Positions 34,444-45,831 are shown, counted from the stretch's first letter. The stretch is 64,000 nt of DNA from Sulfitobacter sabulilitoris (GCF_005887615.1 NZ_VANS01000001.1:483415-547414), one strand, 5' to 3'. Notes: a model not told the origin generated them from the letters alone. A program made the numbers and translations.

Positions 34444-35348
34444 TGCTCCAGCACCAGTTGCGACAGCCGTTCCTCGAGCACGCGGGTATAGATTTCGGTG
34501 GTCGCGACATCCGCATGGCCCAGCAGCGTCTGGATGGACCGCAGATCGGCGCCATTGGCCAACAGGTGCGTGGCAAAGGCGTGGCGGAGCGTGTGCGGCG
34601 TGACCTTGGCGGGCATGACGCCGCCCGCGCCGGCGAATTCCTTGATCAGCAGATAGAATCGGTGCCGCGTCAGATGCCCCGACGCCCCGCGCGACGGAAA
34701 CAGGAACCGCGAGGGCGGCTTGCCGCGCGCCCTGTCTGCCGTCTCGGCACGGTCCCGCAGCACCAGCCAGTCCGCCAGCGCGGACCGGGCCGGCGGCGAC
34801 AGCGGAACCAGCCGTTCCTTGCCGCCCTTGCCCATGATCAGCAACAGGTTCGGATCGCCCCGCGCCGCCGCGACCGGCAGGCTGACCAGTTCCGTCACCC
34901 GCATTCCGGTGGCATAAAGCAGTTCCATCATCGCGGTGTTGCGCGCGCGGTCACCGGCATTGCGGCCCGAGGCGCGCGCCGCCTCCAGCAGGGCGTCAAC
35001 CTCCGCCTCGCTCAGCGTGACGGGCAGGCGCGCGTCGCGGCCCGGTCCGGAAATGCGGATCGCGGGGTTGTCCGTGCGCCAGCCTTCCTCGAAGGCAAAG
35101 CGATACAGCTGCTTGATGGCCGACAGCCGTCGCGCGCGGGTGGATTTCGCCAGCCCCTGATCATCGCAATGCACCAGGTAGGCTTCGACATCGTCTTGCG
35201 TCGCGGTGGCGAAATCCGGGCCGCGCCGCGTCAGCCAGGCCGCGAAATCCTGCAGATCCCGCCCATAGGCCAGCAACGTGTTGCGCGCGGCCCCCAGTTC
35301 CGCGGCCTGCGCCTCCAGAAAGGCGGAGATCCAGTTTCCGCCGCTCAT
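34338..35348 (-). CDS. xerD: Tyrosine recombinase XerD
   Basis: A 336-residue tyrosine recombinase. Catalytic residues are present: Arg in YATGMRVTEL, Lys in GKGGKERLV, His-x-x-Arg in HTLRHAFATH, His in LLGHADVATT, and Tyr in TEIYTRVLEERL. With XerC it resolves chromosome dimers at dif. The start overlaps the stop of the upstream envelope gene (ATGA). The last 106 bp are also coding for the convergent phosphoesterase-like gene; the extra tail beyond HHPLA is about 30 residues longer than most XerD proteins. Confidence 0.93.
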   Translation of the reverse strand: MSGGNWISAFLEAQAAELGAARNTLLAYGRDLQDFAAWLTRRGPDFATATQDDVEAYLVHCDDQGLAKSTRARRLSAIKQLYRFAFEEGWRTDNPAIRISGPGRDARLPVTLSEAEVDALLEAARASGRNAGDRARNTAMMELLYATGMRVTELVSLPVAAARGDPNLLLIMGKGGKERLVPLSPPARSALADWLVLRDRAETADRARGKPPSRFLFPSRGASGHLTRHRFYLLIKEFAGAGGVMPAKVTPHTLRHAFATHLLANGADLRSIQTLLGHADVATTEIYTRVLEERLSQLVLEHHPLATAPARDPADRRSETGSTSSEGQSPLSKARS

Positions 35349-36955
35349 CCCGGCTCGCGCTCCAGCAGCAGCAACTGAATGCCGCTGCGACGGGCCGTAT
35401 CCTCCAGCCCCAGCGCGCGCAGGCTGGCCAGCCCTGCGCCAAGCGCGGCGGTATCGCCGCGCGCGCCCGCGTCCAGCAGCGCAAGCGACCGCAGGATCGC
35501 CATACCCAACTCGCCATCGCGGGCCAGCGCGATCAGGTCGCGCCGCGCAAGATCGGCGCCGAACCCCGCCGCCACCGCCGCCAGCATCCCGTCGTCCGCA
35601 CTGGCCCGTGGCGCCTCGCCCCGCGCCAGCGCGCTCACCGCGGGCGCCAGCGCCATGTCTTGCGGGGCGGTCGCGGCAAAGGCTTCGTAGTCGGGGGAAA
35701 GCATGCCCATCTCGAAGGCGATCCGCGCCGCAGGCCCGCTCAGATCGAGCCCGGACACCCGCGCGGCGAACAGGCTGGCGAATGGCGCCTCGAGCCGGGC
35801 CTGCTGCATCGCGCGCCAGGCAGGCGGCAAGGCCTTTGTCACGGCGTCCAGACTTTGCGTGCCAAGCGCGGTCTCGAAGCGCTGCAATGCCGCGACCCGG
35901 TCCCAGATGCCGCCCGACGCCGCGGGCTTGCGATCGGTGTAGATCCCCAGCAGGCGGTTGTCGGGCAGGGCACCGGTGCGCGTCAGCCGCTCGGCCGCCT
36001 CGAGCTGCGCCTTCCAGCCTGCCAGATCGCGCAGGTCCGCCACCGCGTAGGCGCGGGGCAGGGACCGGGTGGCGAGCGGCTCTCCGATGGCGTCATGCAG
36101 CCGAAAACTCAGCGCGTCGATCTCACGCGGGGGGCGCAGGGGGGTGGCATCCTCGAACAGGTCGGCATTTAGAAACCGGTCCAGCCGCTGGACCATGTCC
36201 GGGTCGATCAGGTCGAGCACGCGCCCGGTGTCGAGCATCAGCGCCGCGTCGTCCCACGCCCCGCCGCGCGCGGCGCAAAAGACACGATGCGCCTGGGACG
36301 GGGCCAGATAGGGCATCGCGGTCAGACGCGCGCAGGCCTGATCTTCGGCCCCGGTCAGCAACGCGATGTTCATGTAGGCGGCGAAATGCGCGATGTCGCG
36401 GTCCACGCCCGCCTGTTCGATCAGCGCCATCGCCGGATCGAGCGCCCCCAGCCGCACCAGGGCCTCGACCCGCGCCAGTGAAAACGCGTCGCGCGCGTTG
36501 CGGTCGCCGCTTGGGCCCTGCGCTTCGGTCAGCAAGAGCGAATAGAACAGCGATTGCGCGGCGGGCAGGCGCAGATCGGGCATGTCCGCCAGCAGCGCGC
36601 TGACGGTGTCGGGATCGCTGCCTGCCCACAGGTCCGGCGGCAGCCCCGTGACCGAGGGCGGCACCAGCCCCACGTGCCGCACCGCCTCGTCGGCCAACGG
36701 TGTGACGGTGATGCCCGGTACCGATCCGCTGCGCGCGACCGGCGGCTCGTCGAGGAACTGGGGATCGCGCGCGTCGCCGGGGACGGCGGTGGCGGAGGGC
36801 GCGTTTCGATCCAGCCAGTCGATCGCCGACAAGGGCTGCTGTGGCGGCGGCGCTGCGGCGACGGCCTGCGCCCGGACGGGGCCCGCGCCAAGACACACCG
36901 CCGCCCCGAGGGCGGTGGCGATCAAAAGCCCGCGTATGGGGTGCTCAGTTGGCAT
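35345..36955 (-). CDS. Periplasmic helical-repeat protein of unknown function
   Basis: A 536-residue protein with a signal peptide (IRGLLIATALGAAVCLGAGPVRAQA, likely cleaved after AQA). The mature part is Ala/Leu-rich with repeated helical hairpins (SLARVEALVRLGALDPAMALIEQ, LLTGAEDQACARLTAMPYL, TAALGAGLASLRALGLEDTARR), reminiscent of TPR/Sel1-type scaffolds. No enzyme motif is seen. It overlaps both neighbours (a 49-aa gene upstream and xerD downstream), so it is co-translated with them. Confidence 0.78.
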   Translation of the reverse strand: MPTEHPIRGLLIATALGAAVCLGAGPVRAQAVAAAPPPQQPLSAIDWLDRNAPSATAVPGDARDPQFLDEPPVARSGSVPGITVTPLADEAVRHVGLVPPSVTGLPPDLWAGSDPDTVSALLADMPDLRLPAAQSLFYSLLLTEAQGPSGDRNARDAFSLARVEALVRLGALDPAMALIEQAGVDRDIAHFAAYMNIALLTGAEDQACARLTAMPYLAPSQAHRVFCAARGGAWDDAALMLDTGRVLDLIDPDMVQRLDRFLNADLFEDATPLRPPREIDALSFRLHDAIGEPLATRSLPRAYAVADLRDLAGWKAQLEAAERLTRTGALPDNRLLGIYTDRKPAASGGIWDRVAALQRFETALGTQSLDAVTKALPPAWRAMQQARLEAPFASLFAARVSGLDLSGPAARIAFEMGMLSPDYEAFAATAPQDMALAPAVSALARGEAPRASADDGMLAAVAAGFGADLARRDLIALARDGELGMAILRSLALLDAGARGDTAALGAGLASLRALGLEDTARRSGIQLLLLEREPG

Positions 36956-37094
36956 CCAACGTCACTGGAACGCGGACTTCCGACTGCGGCGCGGAAAAAT
37001 CAACACCGAAAAACGGCCCGATGTAGGCATAGCCGACCAATCCAATAAATCCTATAATAGCCAAGTAAAACAAAAGTTTGAGTAGTCGCCCCAT
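36945..37094 (-). CDS. Small membrane protein, 49 aa
   Basis: A 49-codon frame from the ATG at 37092-37094 to TGA at 36945. The product MGRLLKLLFYLAIIGFIGLV... has one membrane helix followed by a short periplasmic tail (DFSAPQSEVRVPVTLDAN). Its last 11 bp overlap the start of the periplasmic helical-repeat gene, so the two are coupled. From memory, similar small proteins precede that gene in other Rhodobacteraceae. Confidence 0.75.
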   Translation of the reverse strand: MGRLLKLLFYLAIIGFIGLVGYAYIGPFFGVDFSAPQSEVRVPVTLDAN

Positions 37095-37176
37095 AGCCTG
37101 TTCTGCCCCGTGTTCATACGTGTTTTGTGCAAACTATATATGGCCTTTTCACCAATATCACGTCATTCACAGGACC

Positions 37177-37791
37177 ATGAGCGATTTTCAGCACTCCCTG
37201 AGCCAGCACGCCTCCGGCGGAGGGCCGTTTCGATTGAAAAAGACCGTCGTCATGGTGGGCATGATGGGCGCGGGAAAGACCGCCGTGGGGCGCGCGTTGG
37301 CCGCGCGTCTGGCTGTGCCCTTTCTCGACAGCGACGCCGAAATCGAGGCGGCGGCGAACATGAGCGTTCCGGAAATCTTTGCCCGCGACGGGGAGCCGTT
37401 CTTTCGCGCCCGCGAACGCGAGGTCATCGGCCGGTTGCTCGACCGCGCCTGCGGGGTGCTGTCCACTGGCGGCGGCGCCTTTCTGGATGCCGAGACGCGC
37501 GCGATGGTCAGCGCGCGCGGCGTGTCGGTCTGGCTCAACGCCGATCTGGATCTTTTGTGGAACCGGGTGCGCCACCGCGACACCCGCCCGCTGCTGCGCA
37601 CACCTGACCCGAAAACCACGCTGCGCAACCTTTACGACGCGCGCGTGCCGTATTACGCGCAGGCCGATCTGGCGGTGGACTGCGTCGCCCGCCTGTCGAT
37701 CGAGGCGATGGCGCAGCGGGTGATCGACACCCTGCTGACCCGCCCCGACGTGTTGGAGCGCCGCGAACCGAGCGAGGACGAGAATGACTGA
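37177..37791 (+). CDS. aroK: Shikimate kinase
   Basis: A 204-residue kinase. Walker A is GMMGAGKTAVG, the shikimate-binding Asp is in DSDAEIE, the GGG loop is LSTGGGAFL and the lid is RHRDTRPLL. It phosphorylates shikimate in the aromatic amino acid pathway. The N-terminus carries about 20 extra residues before the core. The gene overlaps aroB by 8 bp, the classic aroK-aroB pair. Confidence 0.95.
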   Translation: MSDFQHSLSQHASGGGPFRLKKTVVMVGMMGAGKTAVGRALAARLAVPFLDSDAEIEAAANMSVPEIFARDGEPFFRAREREVIGRLLDRACGVLSTGGGAFLDAETRAMVSARGVSVWLNADLDLLWNRVRHRDTRPLLRTPDPKTTLRNLYDARVPYYAQADLAVDCVARLSIEAMAQRVIDTLLTRPDVLERREPSEDEND

Positions 37792-38893
37792 AACGGTGCA
37801 TGTCGATCTGCCCGGACGCGCGTACGACATTCATATCGGGCCCGGTCTTTTGGCACGGGCGGGCGCGCTGGTGGGTCCGCTGCTGCGGCGCCCGCGGGTG
37901 GCGGTGCTGACGGACGAGACCGTGGGCGCCCTGCATCTGGAGGGGCTGCGGGCCGGGATGGCGGCGCAGGGGATCACGGTCGAGGCGTTGGCGCTCCCGC
38001 CCGGCGAGGCCACGAAATGCTGGGCCGAACTGGAGCGCTGCGTCGGCTGGCTTCTGGATCAGCGGGTCGAGCGCGGCGATATCGTCGTGGCCCTGGGCGG
38101 CGGCGTAATCGGCGACCTGGCCGGATTCGCCGCCGCCATCCTGCGCCGGGGCGTGCGCTTCGTGCAGATCCCGACATCGCTGCTGGCGCAGGTGGACAGT
38201 TCGGTGGGCGGCAAGACCGGGATCAACACGTCCCACGGCAAGAACCTGGTGGGCGCCTTTCACCAGCCCAGCCTCGTGCTGGCCGACACCGCCGTGCTGG
38301 GCACGCTTGCGCCGCGCGACTTCCTGGCCGGCTACGGCGAGGTCGTGAAATACGGGTTGCTGGGGGATGCCGCCTTTTTCGACTGGCTCGAGGCCCAGGG
38401 CCCCGCGCTGGCGGCGGGAGACCCGCAAGCGCGCGTACAGGCGGTCAAACGGTCGGTCCAGATGAAGGCCGACATCGTGATGCGCGACGAGACAGAGCAG
38501 GGCGATCGCGCGCTGCTGAACCTCGGCCATACATTCTGTCATGCGCTTGAGGCCGCAACCGGGTATGGCGACCGCCTGCTGCATGGCGAAGGTGTCGCCA
38601 TCGGCTGCGCGCTGGCGTTCGAGGTGTCGGCGCGGATGGGCCTGTGTTCGCAAGAGGACCCGAGCCGCGTGCGCGCGCATCTGCGCACCATGGGGATGAA
38701 GACCGACCTTGCCGATATCGAAGGCGATCTGCCGGGGGCCGAGGCGCTGCTGGATCTCATGGGGCAGGACAAGAAGGTCGTGGACGGGCAGTTGCGCTTT
38801 GTCCTCGCGCGCGGCATCGGTCAGGCCTTTGTCACCGGTGACGTGCCGCGCGATGCCGTGCTGTCGGTGCTGCGCGACGCGCGGGATCGCTAG
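37784..38893 (+). CDS. aroB: 3-dehydroquinate synthase
   Basis: A 369-residue enzyme. The NAD-binding GGGVIGDLAGFAAA, the substrate/zinc region PTSLLAQVDSSVGGKTGIN, and the zinc ligands in GEVVKYG, NLGHTFCHALE and LHGEGVAIG are visible. It makes 3-dehydroquinate, the second step of the shikimate pathway. The 3' end overlaps the acetyltransferase remnant by 4 bp. Confidence 0.95.
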   Translation: MTETVHVDLPGRAYDIHIGPGLLARAGALVGPLLRRPRVAVLTDETVGALHLEGLRAGMAAQGITVEALALPPGEATKCWAELERCVGWLLDQRVERGDIVVALGGGVIGDLAGFAAAILRRGVRFVQIPTSLLAQVDSSVGGKTGINTSHGKNLVGAFHQPSLVLADTAVLGTLAPRDFLAGYGEVVKYGLLGDAAFFDWLEAQGPALAAGDPQARVQAVKRSVQMKADIVMRDETEQGDRALLNLGHTFCHALEAATGYGDRLLHGEGVAIGCALAFEVSARMGLCSQEDPSRVRAHLRTMGMKTDLADIEGDLPGAEALLDLMGQDKKVVDGQLRFVLARGIGQAFVTGDVPRDAVLSVLRDARDR

Positions 38894-39341
38894 GGCCAGG
38901 GGCGGCGCATCACCATCGCGTGCTTGTCCCCGCCCAAGAAGCCCACCGCCTCGCAAAAGCCTTTGGCGCCGCGCTCTTGCCCGGTCATCAGCATGATCTT
39001 GTAGGCGCCCCGGCCCAGGCGGCATCGACCGTAGGGGCCATGACCCAGCGGCCATGGCCGCGCCCGCGCAGACCAGAGCCCGTCACGACAGTTTCGATCA
39101 GGCCACAGGGCCGTGCAGCCCATGTGACGTTTGGCTGTATGTGCAGGGTGACCACCGCCGCCAGGTCGTGACCCGCAAAGCCGCCGGACACCGCCGTGCC
39201 GGTGTGGGCGATCACCCGCAGGTATGCGCCCGCATCGTCCGCGGGCGCGCCAGGCGTCAGATCGGTATAAAGCGCCAGTGCCCGTGCCGCATCGCCCGCC
39301 GCAAGGGCGCGCGGGACACAGGCCGCCGGCCCAGTCGTCAG
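38890..39341 (-). pseudogene. Frameshifted GNAT acetyltransferase
   Basis: Two frames together give one GNAT protein. The first part (RALAAGDAARALALYTDL ... HTGTAVSGGFAG ... GLRGRGHGRWVMAPTVDAAW) includes the acetyl-CoA loop R-G-R-G-H-G. It runs into a stop after TRSC. The second part (AYKIMLMTGQERGAKGF ... KHAMVMRRPW) continues in another frame. One missing base near 39008-39012, where WA-GAP should read WAAGAYK, accounts for the shift. The likely original start sits at the ssb stop as CTGA instead of ATGA, so the start codon also seems lost. A sequencing error at the G run is a possible alternative. Confidence 0.7.
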
Positions 39342-39844
39342 AACGGGATTTCGTCGTCCAGATCACGCGAGGGGGCGCGACCGCCGCCACCGCCGCCGCC
39401 GCCCGACGGCTCCTGATCATATCCGCCGCCGTAGCCGCCACCCGACGATCCGCTGTCATAACCGCCGCCGCCGCCGCCACCGCCACCGCCGTCGCGACCG
39501 TCGAGCATCGTCAGTTCGGAGCGGTACGGGCGCAGCACGACCTCGGTCGAGTAGCGGTCCTGACCGGACTGGTCCTGCCATTTGCGGGTCTCGAGCTGGC
39601 CCTCGATATACACCTTGGAGCCCTTGCGCAGGTACTGCTCGGCAACGCGCACCAAGGGCTCGGAAAAGATCGCGACGCTATGCCATTCGGTCCGTTCCTT
39701 GCGTTCGCCGCTGCTTTTGTCCTTCCACGTCTCCGAGGTGGCGATACGCAGGTTGCAGACCTTGCCGCCGTTTGCGAACGACCGCACTTCCGGGTCGCGC
39801 CCCAGATTTCCGATGAGAATGACTTTGTTGACTGAGCCGGCCAT
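39338..39844 (-). CDS. ssb: Single-stranded DNA-binding protein
   Basis: A 168-residue SSB. The OB fold is clear ([62 protein letters not shown]). A Gly-rich linker with several poly-Gly runs leads to the acidic tip DLDDEIPF that recruits replication and repair partners. The start is the ATG at 39844. Confidence 0.96.
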   Translation of the reverse strand: MAGSVNKVILIGNLGRDPEVRSFANGGKVCNLRIATSETWKDKSSGERKERTEWHSVAIFSEPLVRVAEQYLRKGSKVYIEGQLETRKWQDQSGQDRYSTEVVLRPYRSELTMLDGRDGGGGGGGGGGYDSGSSGGGYGGGYDQEPSGGGGGGGGRAPSRDLDDEIPF

Positions 39845-40058
39845 GATGCCCCCTTTTTCGCTGTCTGTGACCCTCACGAATCCGCTTCGGGCATGGTTTC
39901 ACCGAACCTATACGCTCCGTCCGGATGATGGAACATCGATCCCGCCGCCATCGGTCATTCACCGCGGGTCGCGACAACAGGGGTTTATCGACAGGCCTTT
40001 TTTTGGTAGTTTGGACGGGTTTTTACATCATGGAATTTACATGAGACCGGGGGGGATC

Positions 40059-40643
40059 ATGCGCAGTATTCTTTTGGGTGGCATGGTCGCCGCACTGACA
40101 TTCGCGACGGCCGCCACGGCAGATGTCTTTTCCAGCAAGAGCCGCACGACGCTCTTTGCCTCGCAAAAGAAAATCCTCGATACGCGCGCGGCCAAGCAAT
40201 ATTCCAATTCGGTTCGGCTGAAGCCACCGGCGGTGAACACACCGACGAAATGGAACGCGCCGAAATACGCCGGAAAGTACAAGGGTCAGTACCTTGCGAT
40301 GGCGCGCGCCGCCGCGCAGCGCCACGGCATTCCCGAGGATCTGTTCCTGCGCCTCGTGCAGCAGGAATCAGGCTGGAACCCCAAGGCCAGATCGCACAAG
40401 GGCGCCTTTGGCCTGGCCCAATTGATGCCACAGACCGCGCGGGTGTTGCGGGTGGATTCCAGTGACCCCTACCAGAACCTCGACGGGGGCGCGCGATATC
40501 TCAAGCAGCAGCACCGCACGTTCGGCGACTGGCGGCTGGCGCTGGCGGCCTACAATGCCGGGCCGGGGGCCGTGAAGAAATACGGCGGCGTGCCGCCTTA
40601 TCGTGAAACCAAGGCCTACGTGCGGATCATCTCGGGCGGATAA
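40059..40643 (+). CDS. Lytic transglycosylase (SLT domain)
   Basis: A 194-residue exported protein. The signal peptide is [24 protein letters not shown]. The SLT domain has the catalytic Glu in [14 protein letters not shown], the motif [13 protein letters not shown] and the end motif [17 protein letters not shown]. It cleaves peptidoglycan glycan strands to 1,6-anhydro products in the periplasm. An in-frame ATG at 40041 is an alternative start; 40059 gives the better signal peptide. Confidence 0.88.
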   Translation: MRSILLGGMVAALTFATAATADVFSSKSRTTLFASQKKILDTRAAKQYSNSVRLKPPAVNTPTKWNAPKYAGKYKGQYLAMARAAAQRHGIPEDLFLRLVQQESGWNPKARSHKGAFGLAQLMPQTARVLRVDSSDPYQNLDGGARYLKQQHRTFGDWRLALAAYNAGPGAVKKYGGVPPYRETKAYVRIISGG

Positions 40644-40841
40644 GCGGGCTTGGCTTGGGCAATTCGTGGCCGGTATCGTGGCCCGTATTGCGGCGCGCGT
40701 CGCGGGCGAGCGGGCCAGACCCGACGGACGGTCGCCGAGAAACCCCGCCCGCACACACCGCCCTGGGCCGGCGACAGCCCCTTCGATCAAGGCTCGCTTG
40801 CAAGTTGTGATTTCCTTGGTTCGGACGATCCATCGCCACCC

Positions 40842-40857
40842 TTAAGACATAGTTAAC
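40842..40857. promoter_or_regulatory. Perfect CtrA box upstream of the 139-aa membrane protein
   Basis: TTAAGACATAGTTAAC matches the CtrA consensus TTAA-N7-TTAAC exactly. It lies 40 bp before the ATG at 40897, a usual position for CtrA-dependent promoters. ctrA itself is in the window. Confidence 0.7.
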
Positions 40858-40896
40858 GGCTTATCTGATCCCACGCACAGATTTGGGATCACCGCT

Positions 40897-41316
40897 ATGG
40901 CCACCGCCTGTTTCCATGACCGCATCGACCGGATTGCCCGCAACCAGACCCTGACGCCGTCAGAGGTCCGCCCCCGTCGGATGGACACTGCGCGCAAGGC
41001 CAAGCGATCGAACCGGAAGCCCGCCAAACCGCTGCCTCAACTGGTCGCGCGCAACGGTGGCTCCATCCTGCCGCTCAGCATCGGTGCCATCCTCGGCGCG
41101 ATCCTCGGCATCATCCTGACCGGCCTGACCGCCCAAGGCTCTGCATGGGGGCCCGGTACGGCGGCCTACGGGCTTGTGACCTATCCCGCGCTGGCGGGGC
41201 TCGCGCTCTCGCCGATCCTTGTCCTGACCGGGTTTTTGTTGCGCAAGCGCCGTCCGGGCCTGCTGCTGTTCGCACTGGCCTACTTCTTTGGCGTGGTGGC
41301 CTCGCTCGCCCTCTGA
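40897..41316 (+). CDS. Small membrane protein under a CtrA box, 139 aa
   Basis: A 139-residue protein with a basic soluble N-terminus (residues 1-50, RMDTARKAKRSNRKPAKP) and three hydrophobic segments (LPLSIGAILGAILGIILTGL, YPALAGLALSPILVLTGFLL, LLLFALAYFFGVVASLAL). No known family is recognised. The perfect CtrA box 40 bp upstream suggests cell-cycle or motility/GTA-type control. Confidence 0.75.
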   Translation: MATACFHDRIDRIARNQTLTPSEVRPRRMDTARKAKRSNRKPAKPLPQLVARNGGSILPLSIGAILGAILGIILTGLTAQGSAWGPGTAAYGLVTYPALAGLALSPILVLTGFLLRKRRPGLLLFALAYFFGVVASLAL

Positions 41317-41323
41317 TCCGGCC

Positions 41324-41357
41324 GCGACCGGCGCGGCACCTCGGCGCCTCCGGTCGC
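41324..41357. terminator. Hairpin between convergent genes
   Basis: GCGACCGG and CCGGTCGC form a perfect 8-bp stem around an 18-nt GC-rich loop, between the 139-aa gene and the ABC ATPase gene. There is no T tract on either strand. Confidence 0.4.
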
Positions 41358-41372
41358 AGACCCTCCCGCCCG

Positions 41373-43457
<2,085 letters not shown>

Positions 43458-43505
43458 CAGCGTCTCCCAGTTGGCGGCGGCAGGGCCGTGTCCCTGCTTC
43501 TTTAG

Positions 43506-43543
43506 GTCAAAAATACTCCGGGGGTTCGGGGGCTGGCCCCCGA
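43506..43543 (-). repeat. Dispersed CCGGAGTATTTTTG element with hairpin
   Basis: Read on the minus strand, GGGGGCCAG-type arms (ggggg-ctgg-ccccc on the plus strand) precede CCCCCGGAGTATTTTTGACC. This is the inverted form of the elements at 6868 and 61510. It sits inside the ABC operon between the second permease and the ATPase, where the hairpin could reduce expression of the downstream gene. Confidence 0.5.
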
Positions 43544-43557
43544 TCCGCCAGACAACG

Positions 43558-44775
43558 TCAGTCGCGCAACGATTCCTCGCGCAGGCCATCGGCCAACAGG
43601 TTCAGCCCAAGCACCAACGTCAGCAGCGCGATCGCCGGGGCAATCGCCGCATGCGGGTAGAGCGCCAGCAGCCGTCGGCCAGCATTGATCGTGCTGCCCC
43701 AGTCCGGGCTCTCGGATTCCAACCCAAGCCCGAAGAACCCGAGGGTGCCCAACAGGATGGTGGTGTATCCGATGCGCAGGCAGAAATCGACGATCAGCGG
43801 CCCGCGCGCGTTGGGCAGGATCTCCCATAGCATGATGTACCACGGGCCCTCGCCACGGGTCTGGGCGGCCGCGACGTAATCGCGCGTCTTGATGTCCATC
43901 GCGAGGCCCCGCACGATGCGGAAGACCGTGGGCGAATTGACAAAGACCACCGACACGAAAACCACCAGGATTCCGGGATCGATGTCGAACAGATCGAGGA
44001 ATTCCGGCAGCCCCGGGATCGCATAGGTCGGCGTCGCCACCACCGATCCGTTCGTCGACACCAGCGACAGGTAAAGCCACCCCATCCCCAACATCACCGC
44101 GATCAGCAGCGGCGTGCGGACCTTTGGCTGCGTGTGATAGCGCGAATTCAGCAGGATCAGCATGAAGATCAGCGGAAAGATGAACAAAAACAGCGCCATG
44201 TAGTTGGGGATGCCCGTCAGCACGATCTCGGGTGTGACCAGCAGGTAGAACAGCAAGATTACCGGGAAGGCGAGGATCAGGTTCGCCAGGAACGACAGCG
44301 AGGTATCGAGCCGCCCGCCGTAATACCCCGCCGGCAGGCCCAGAGTGATCCCGACCATGAAGGCAAAGAGCGTGGCCACGGGCGCGATCTGCACCACGAC
44401 CCAGGCGCCCTTGATCAGGCGGCTGAACACGTCGCGCGCGAGGTTGTCGCCGCCCAGAAGGTAGAAGGGGTATTCGCCCGCTTCCGCCCCCGCCAGCGGC
44501 TCGCCGGGCAGTTCGTTCTTCATGCCCGACACCTGGCTCAGCGCATCATGCGTCACCAGCATGTCCATCGGTCCGCCCATGACGCCGGTGAACACCCAGA
44601 ACATCACCAGGAAAAAGCCGATCATGCCGATGGTGCTGTCGAAAAGCTTGCCATACAGCCCCAGACGCCGCTTGTAGGTGAACGAGACGACGAACAGCAC
44701 CGTGAGCGCGATCCAGACCGGGATCAGCTGAATGAACATGCGCAGGAGGATTTCGCCCCAGTTGAGTGGTTCCAT
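43558..44775 (-). CDS. Peptide-type ABC importer permease (DppC-like)
   Basis: A 405-residue inner-membrane permease with six or more helices. The EAA-type loop is AAAQTRGEGPWYIMLWEILPNARGP. The N-terminus is longer than usual (DppC-like proteins are near 300 aa) and includes an inserted soluble region (residues 65-110). It sits 12 bp after the other permease gene and forms the inner-membrane pore with it. Confidence 0.9.
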   Translation of the reverse strand: MEPLNWGEILLRMFIQLIPVWIALTVLFVVSFTYKRRLGLYGKLFDSTIGMIGFFLVMFWVFTGVMGGPMDMLVTHDALSQVSGMKNELPGEPLAGAEAGEYPFYLLGGDNLARDVFSRLIKGAWVVVQIAPVATLFAFMVGITLGLPAGYYGGRLDTSLSFLANLILAFPVILLFYLLVTPEIVLTGIPNYMALFLFIFPLIFMLILLNSRYHTQPKVRTPLLIAVMLGMGWLYLSLVSTNGSVVATPTYAIPGLPEFLDLFDIDPGILVVFVSVVFVNSPTVFRIVRGLAMDIKTRDYVAAAQTRGEGPWYIMLWEILPNARGPLIVDFCLRIGYTTILLGTLGFFGLGLESESPDWGSTINAGRRLLALYPHAAIAPAIALLTLVLGLNLLADGLREESLRD

Positions 44776-44787
44776 GCTCTGGCCCCC

Positions 44788-45831
44788 TTATGAAATGCGG
44801 ATGCGCGGGTTCAGGTAGACATAGCCGATATCCGATATCAGCTGCGTCACCAGCACCACCACGACCGATACGACCGACACGGCCAGCAGCAATTCGATGT
44901 CATTGTTCGACGCCGCCGCCACCAGAAGCCAGCCAAAGCCCTTGTAGTTGAACAGCGTCTCGACGATCACCACCCCGTTCAGGAGCCACGGAAACTGCAG
45001 CATGATCACCGTGAAGGGCGCGATAAGCGCATTCCTGAGGGCGTGTTTCAGCACGATGTTGGAAAACTTCACCCCCTTGAGCCGCGCGGTCCGGATATAT
45101 TGCGCCGTCATGACCTCGGTCATCGAGGCCCGCGTCATCCGCGCGATATACCCCATGCCGTAAAGCGCGATCGTTATCACCGGCAGGGTGAAGTTCTCGA
45201 AACTCACGCTTTCCATGGCGCTTGTCGCCGATCCCTTGAACCATTTCAGCCCAAAGGCAGAAGACGCGAACACCGCGATGAAGATGACGCCGGACACGTA
45301 TTCCGGCGTCGCCGTCGAGGCGATGGAAAAGGTCGACAGCGTCCTGTCGGTCGCCGATCCCTCTCTCATCCCGGCCAGCACGCCCAGCACCAGCGCCGAG
45401 GGCACCATCACCAGCATGACAAAGAACATCAGCTTGCCCGTCAGCCCCAGCCGGGTCGCCACCAGCGCGCCCACGTCGTCCTTGAACACGGTCGACCGGC
45501 CCCAATCGCCCTGCAGCACGCCGCAGAAGGTGTCGCGCTGCTCTTCGGGGGTGCCGGCGTCGAAACAGCGCCCCGTGACCTCGCCGTCCTTTTCGTTGGT
45601 CCACCCCGGAAGCACGCCCAGCCACTGACCGAACTTGACCGGCATCGGCTGCAGGTATCCGCGGTTGGCAAGATAGCTTTCCACGGCCTCGTCCGACATG
45701 CGAAAGTTGCCTTGCGTCTTGGCCAGTTTTTCGAGGTTCGGGTAAAGGTTCGTCAGCCAGAACACGATGAATGTCAGGCACAAAGCCGTCAAAAGCATCA
45801 CGCCCAGACGCCGCAAGATGAATAGTCCCAT
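44788..45831 (-). CDS. Peptide-type ABC importer permease (DppB-like)
   Basis: A 347-residue permease. The DppB N-terminus is clear (MGLFILRRLGVMLLTALCLTFIV), the EAA loop is RTARLKGVKFSNIVLKHALRNA, and the C-terminus is DIGYVYLNPRIRIS. The periplasmic loop has two cysteines (GRCFDAG, DTFCGVLQG). It is the first gene of the transporter operon. No substrate-binding protein gene lies upstream; an AraC regulator is found instead. Confidence 0.9.
   Translation of the reverse strand: MGLFILRRLGVMLLTALCLTFIVFWLTNLYPNLEKLAKTQGNFRMSDEAVESYLANRGYLQPMPVKFGQWLGVLPGWTNEKDGEVTGRCFDAGTPEEQRDTFCGVLQGDWGRSTVFKDDVGALVATRLGLTGKLMFFVMLVMVPSALVLGVLAGMREGSATDRTLSTFSIASTATPEYVSGVIFIAVFASSAFGLKWFKGSATSAMESVSFENFTLPVITIALYGMGYIARMTRASMTEVMTAQYIRTARLKGVKFSNIVLKHALRNALIAPFTVIMLQFPWLLNGVVIVETLFNYKGFGWLLVAAASNNDIELLLAVSVVSVVVVLVTQLISDIGYVYLNPRIRIS

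Noticed and set aside
34338-35348. Phage or transposon integrase
   Set aside because: The protein has the full XerD pattern and lies among housekeeping genes, with no phage neighbours.
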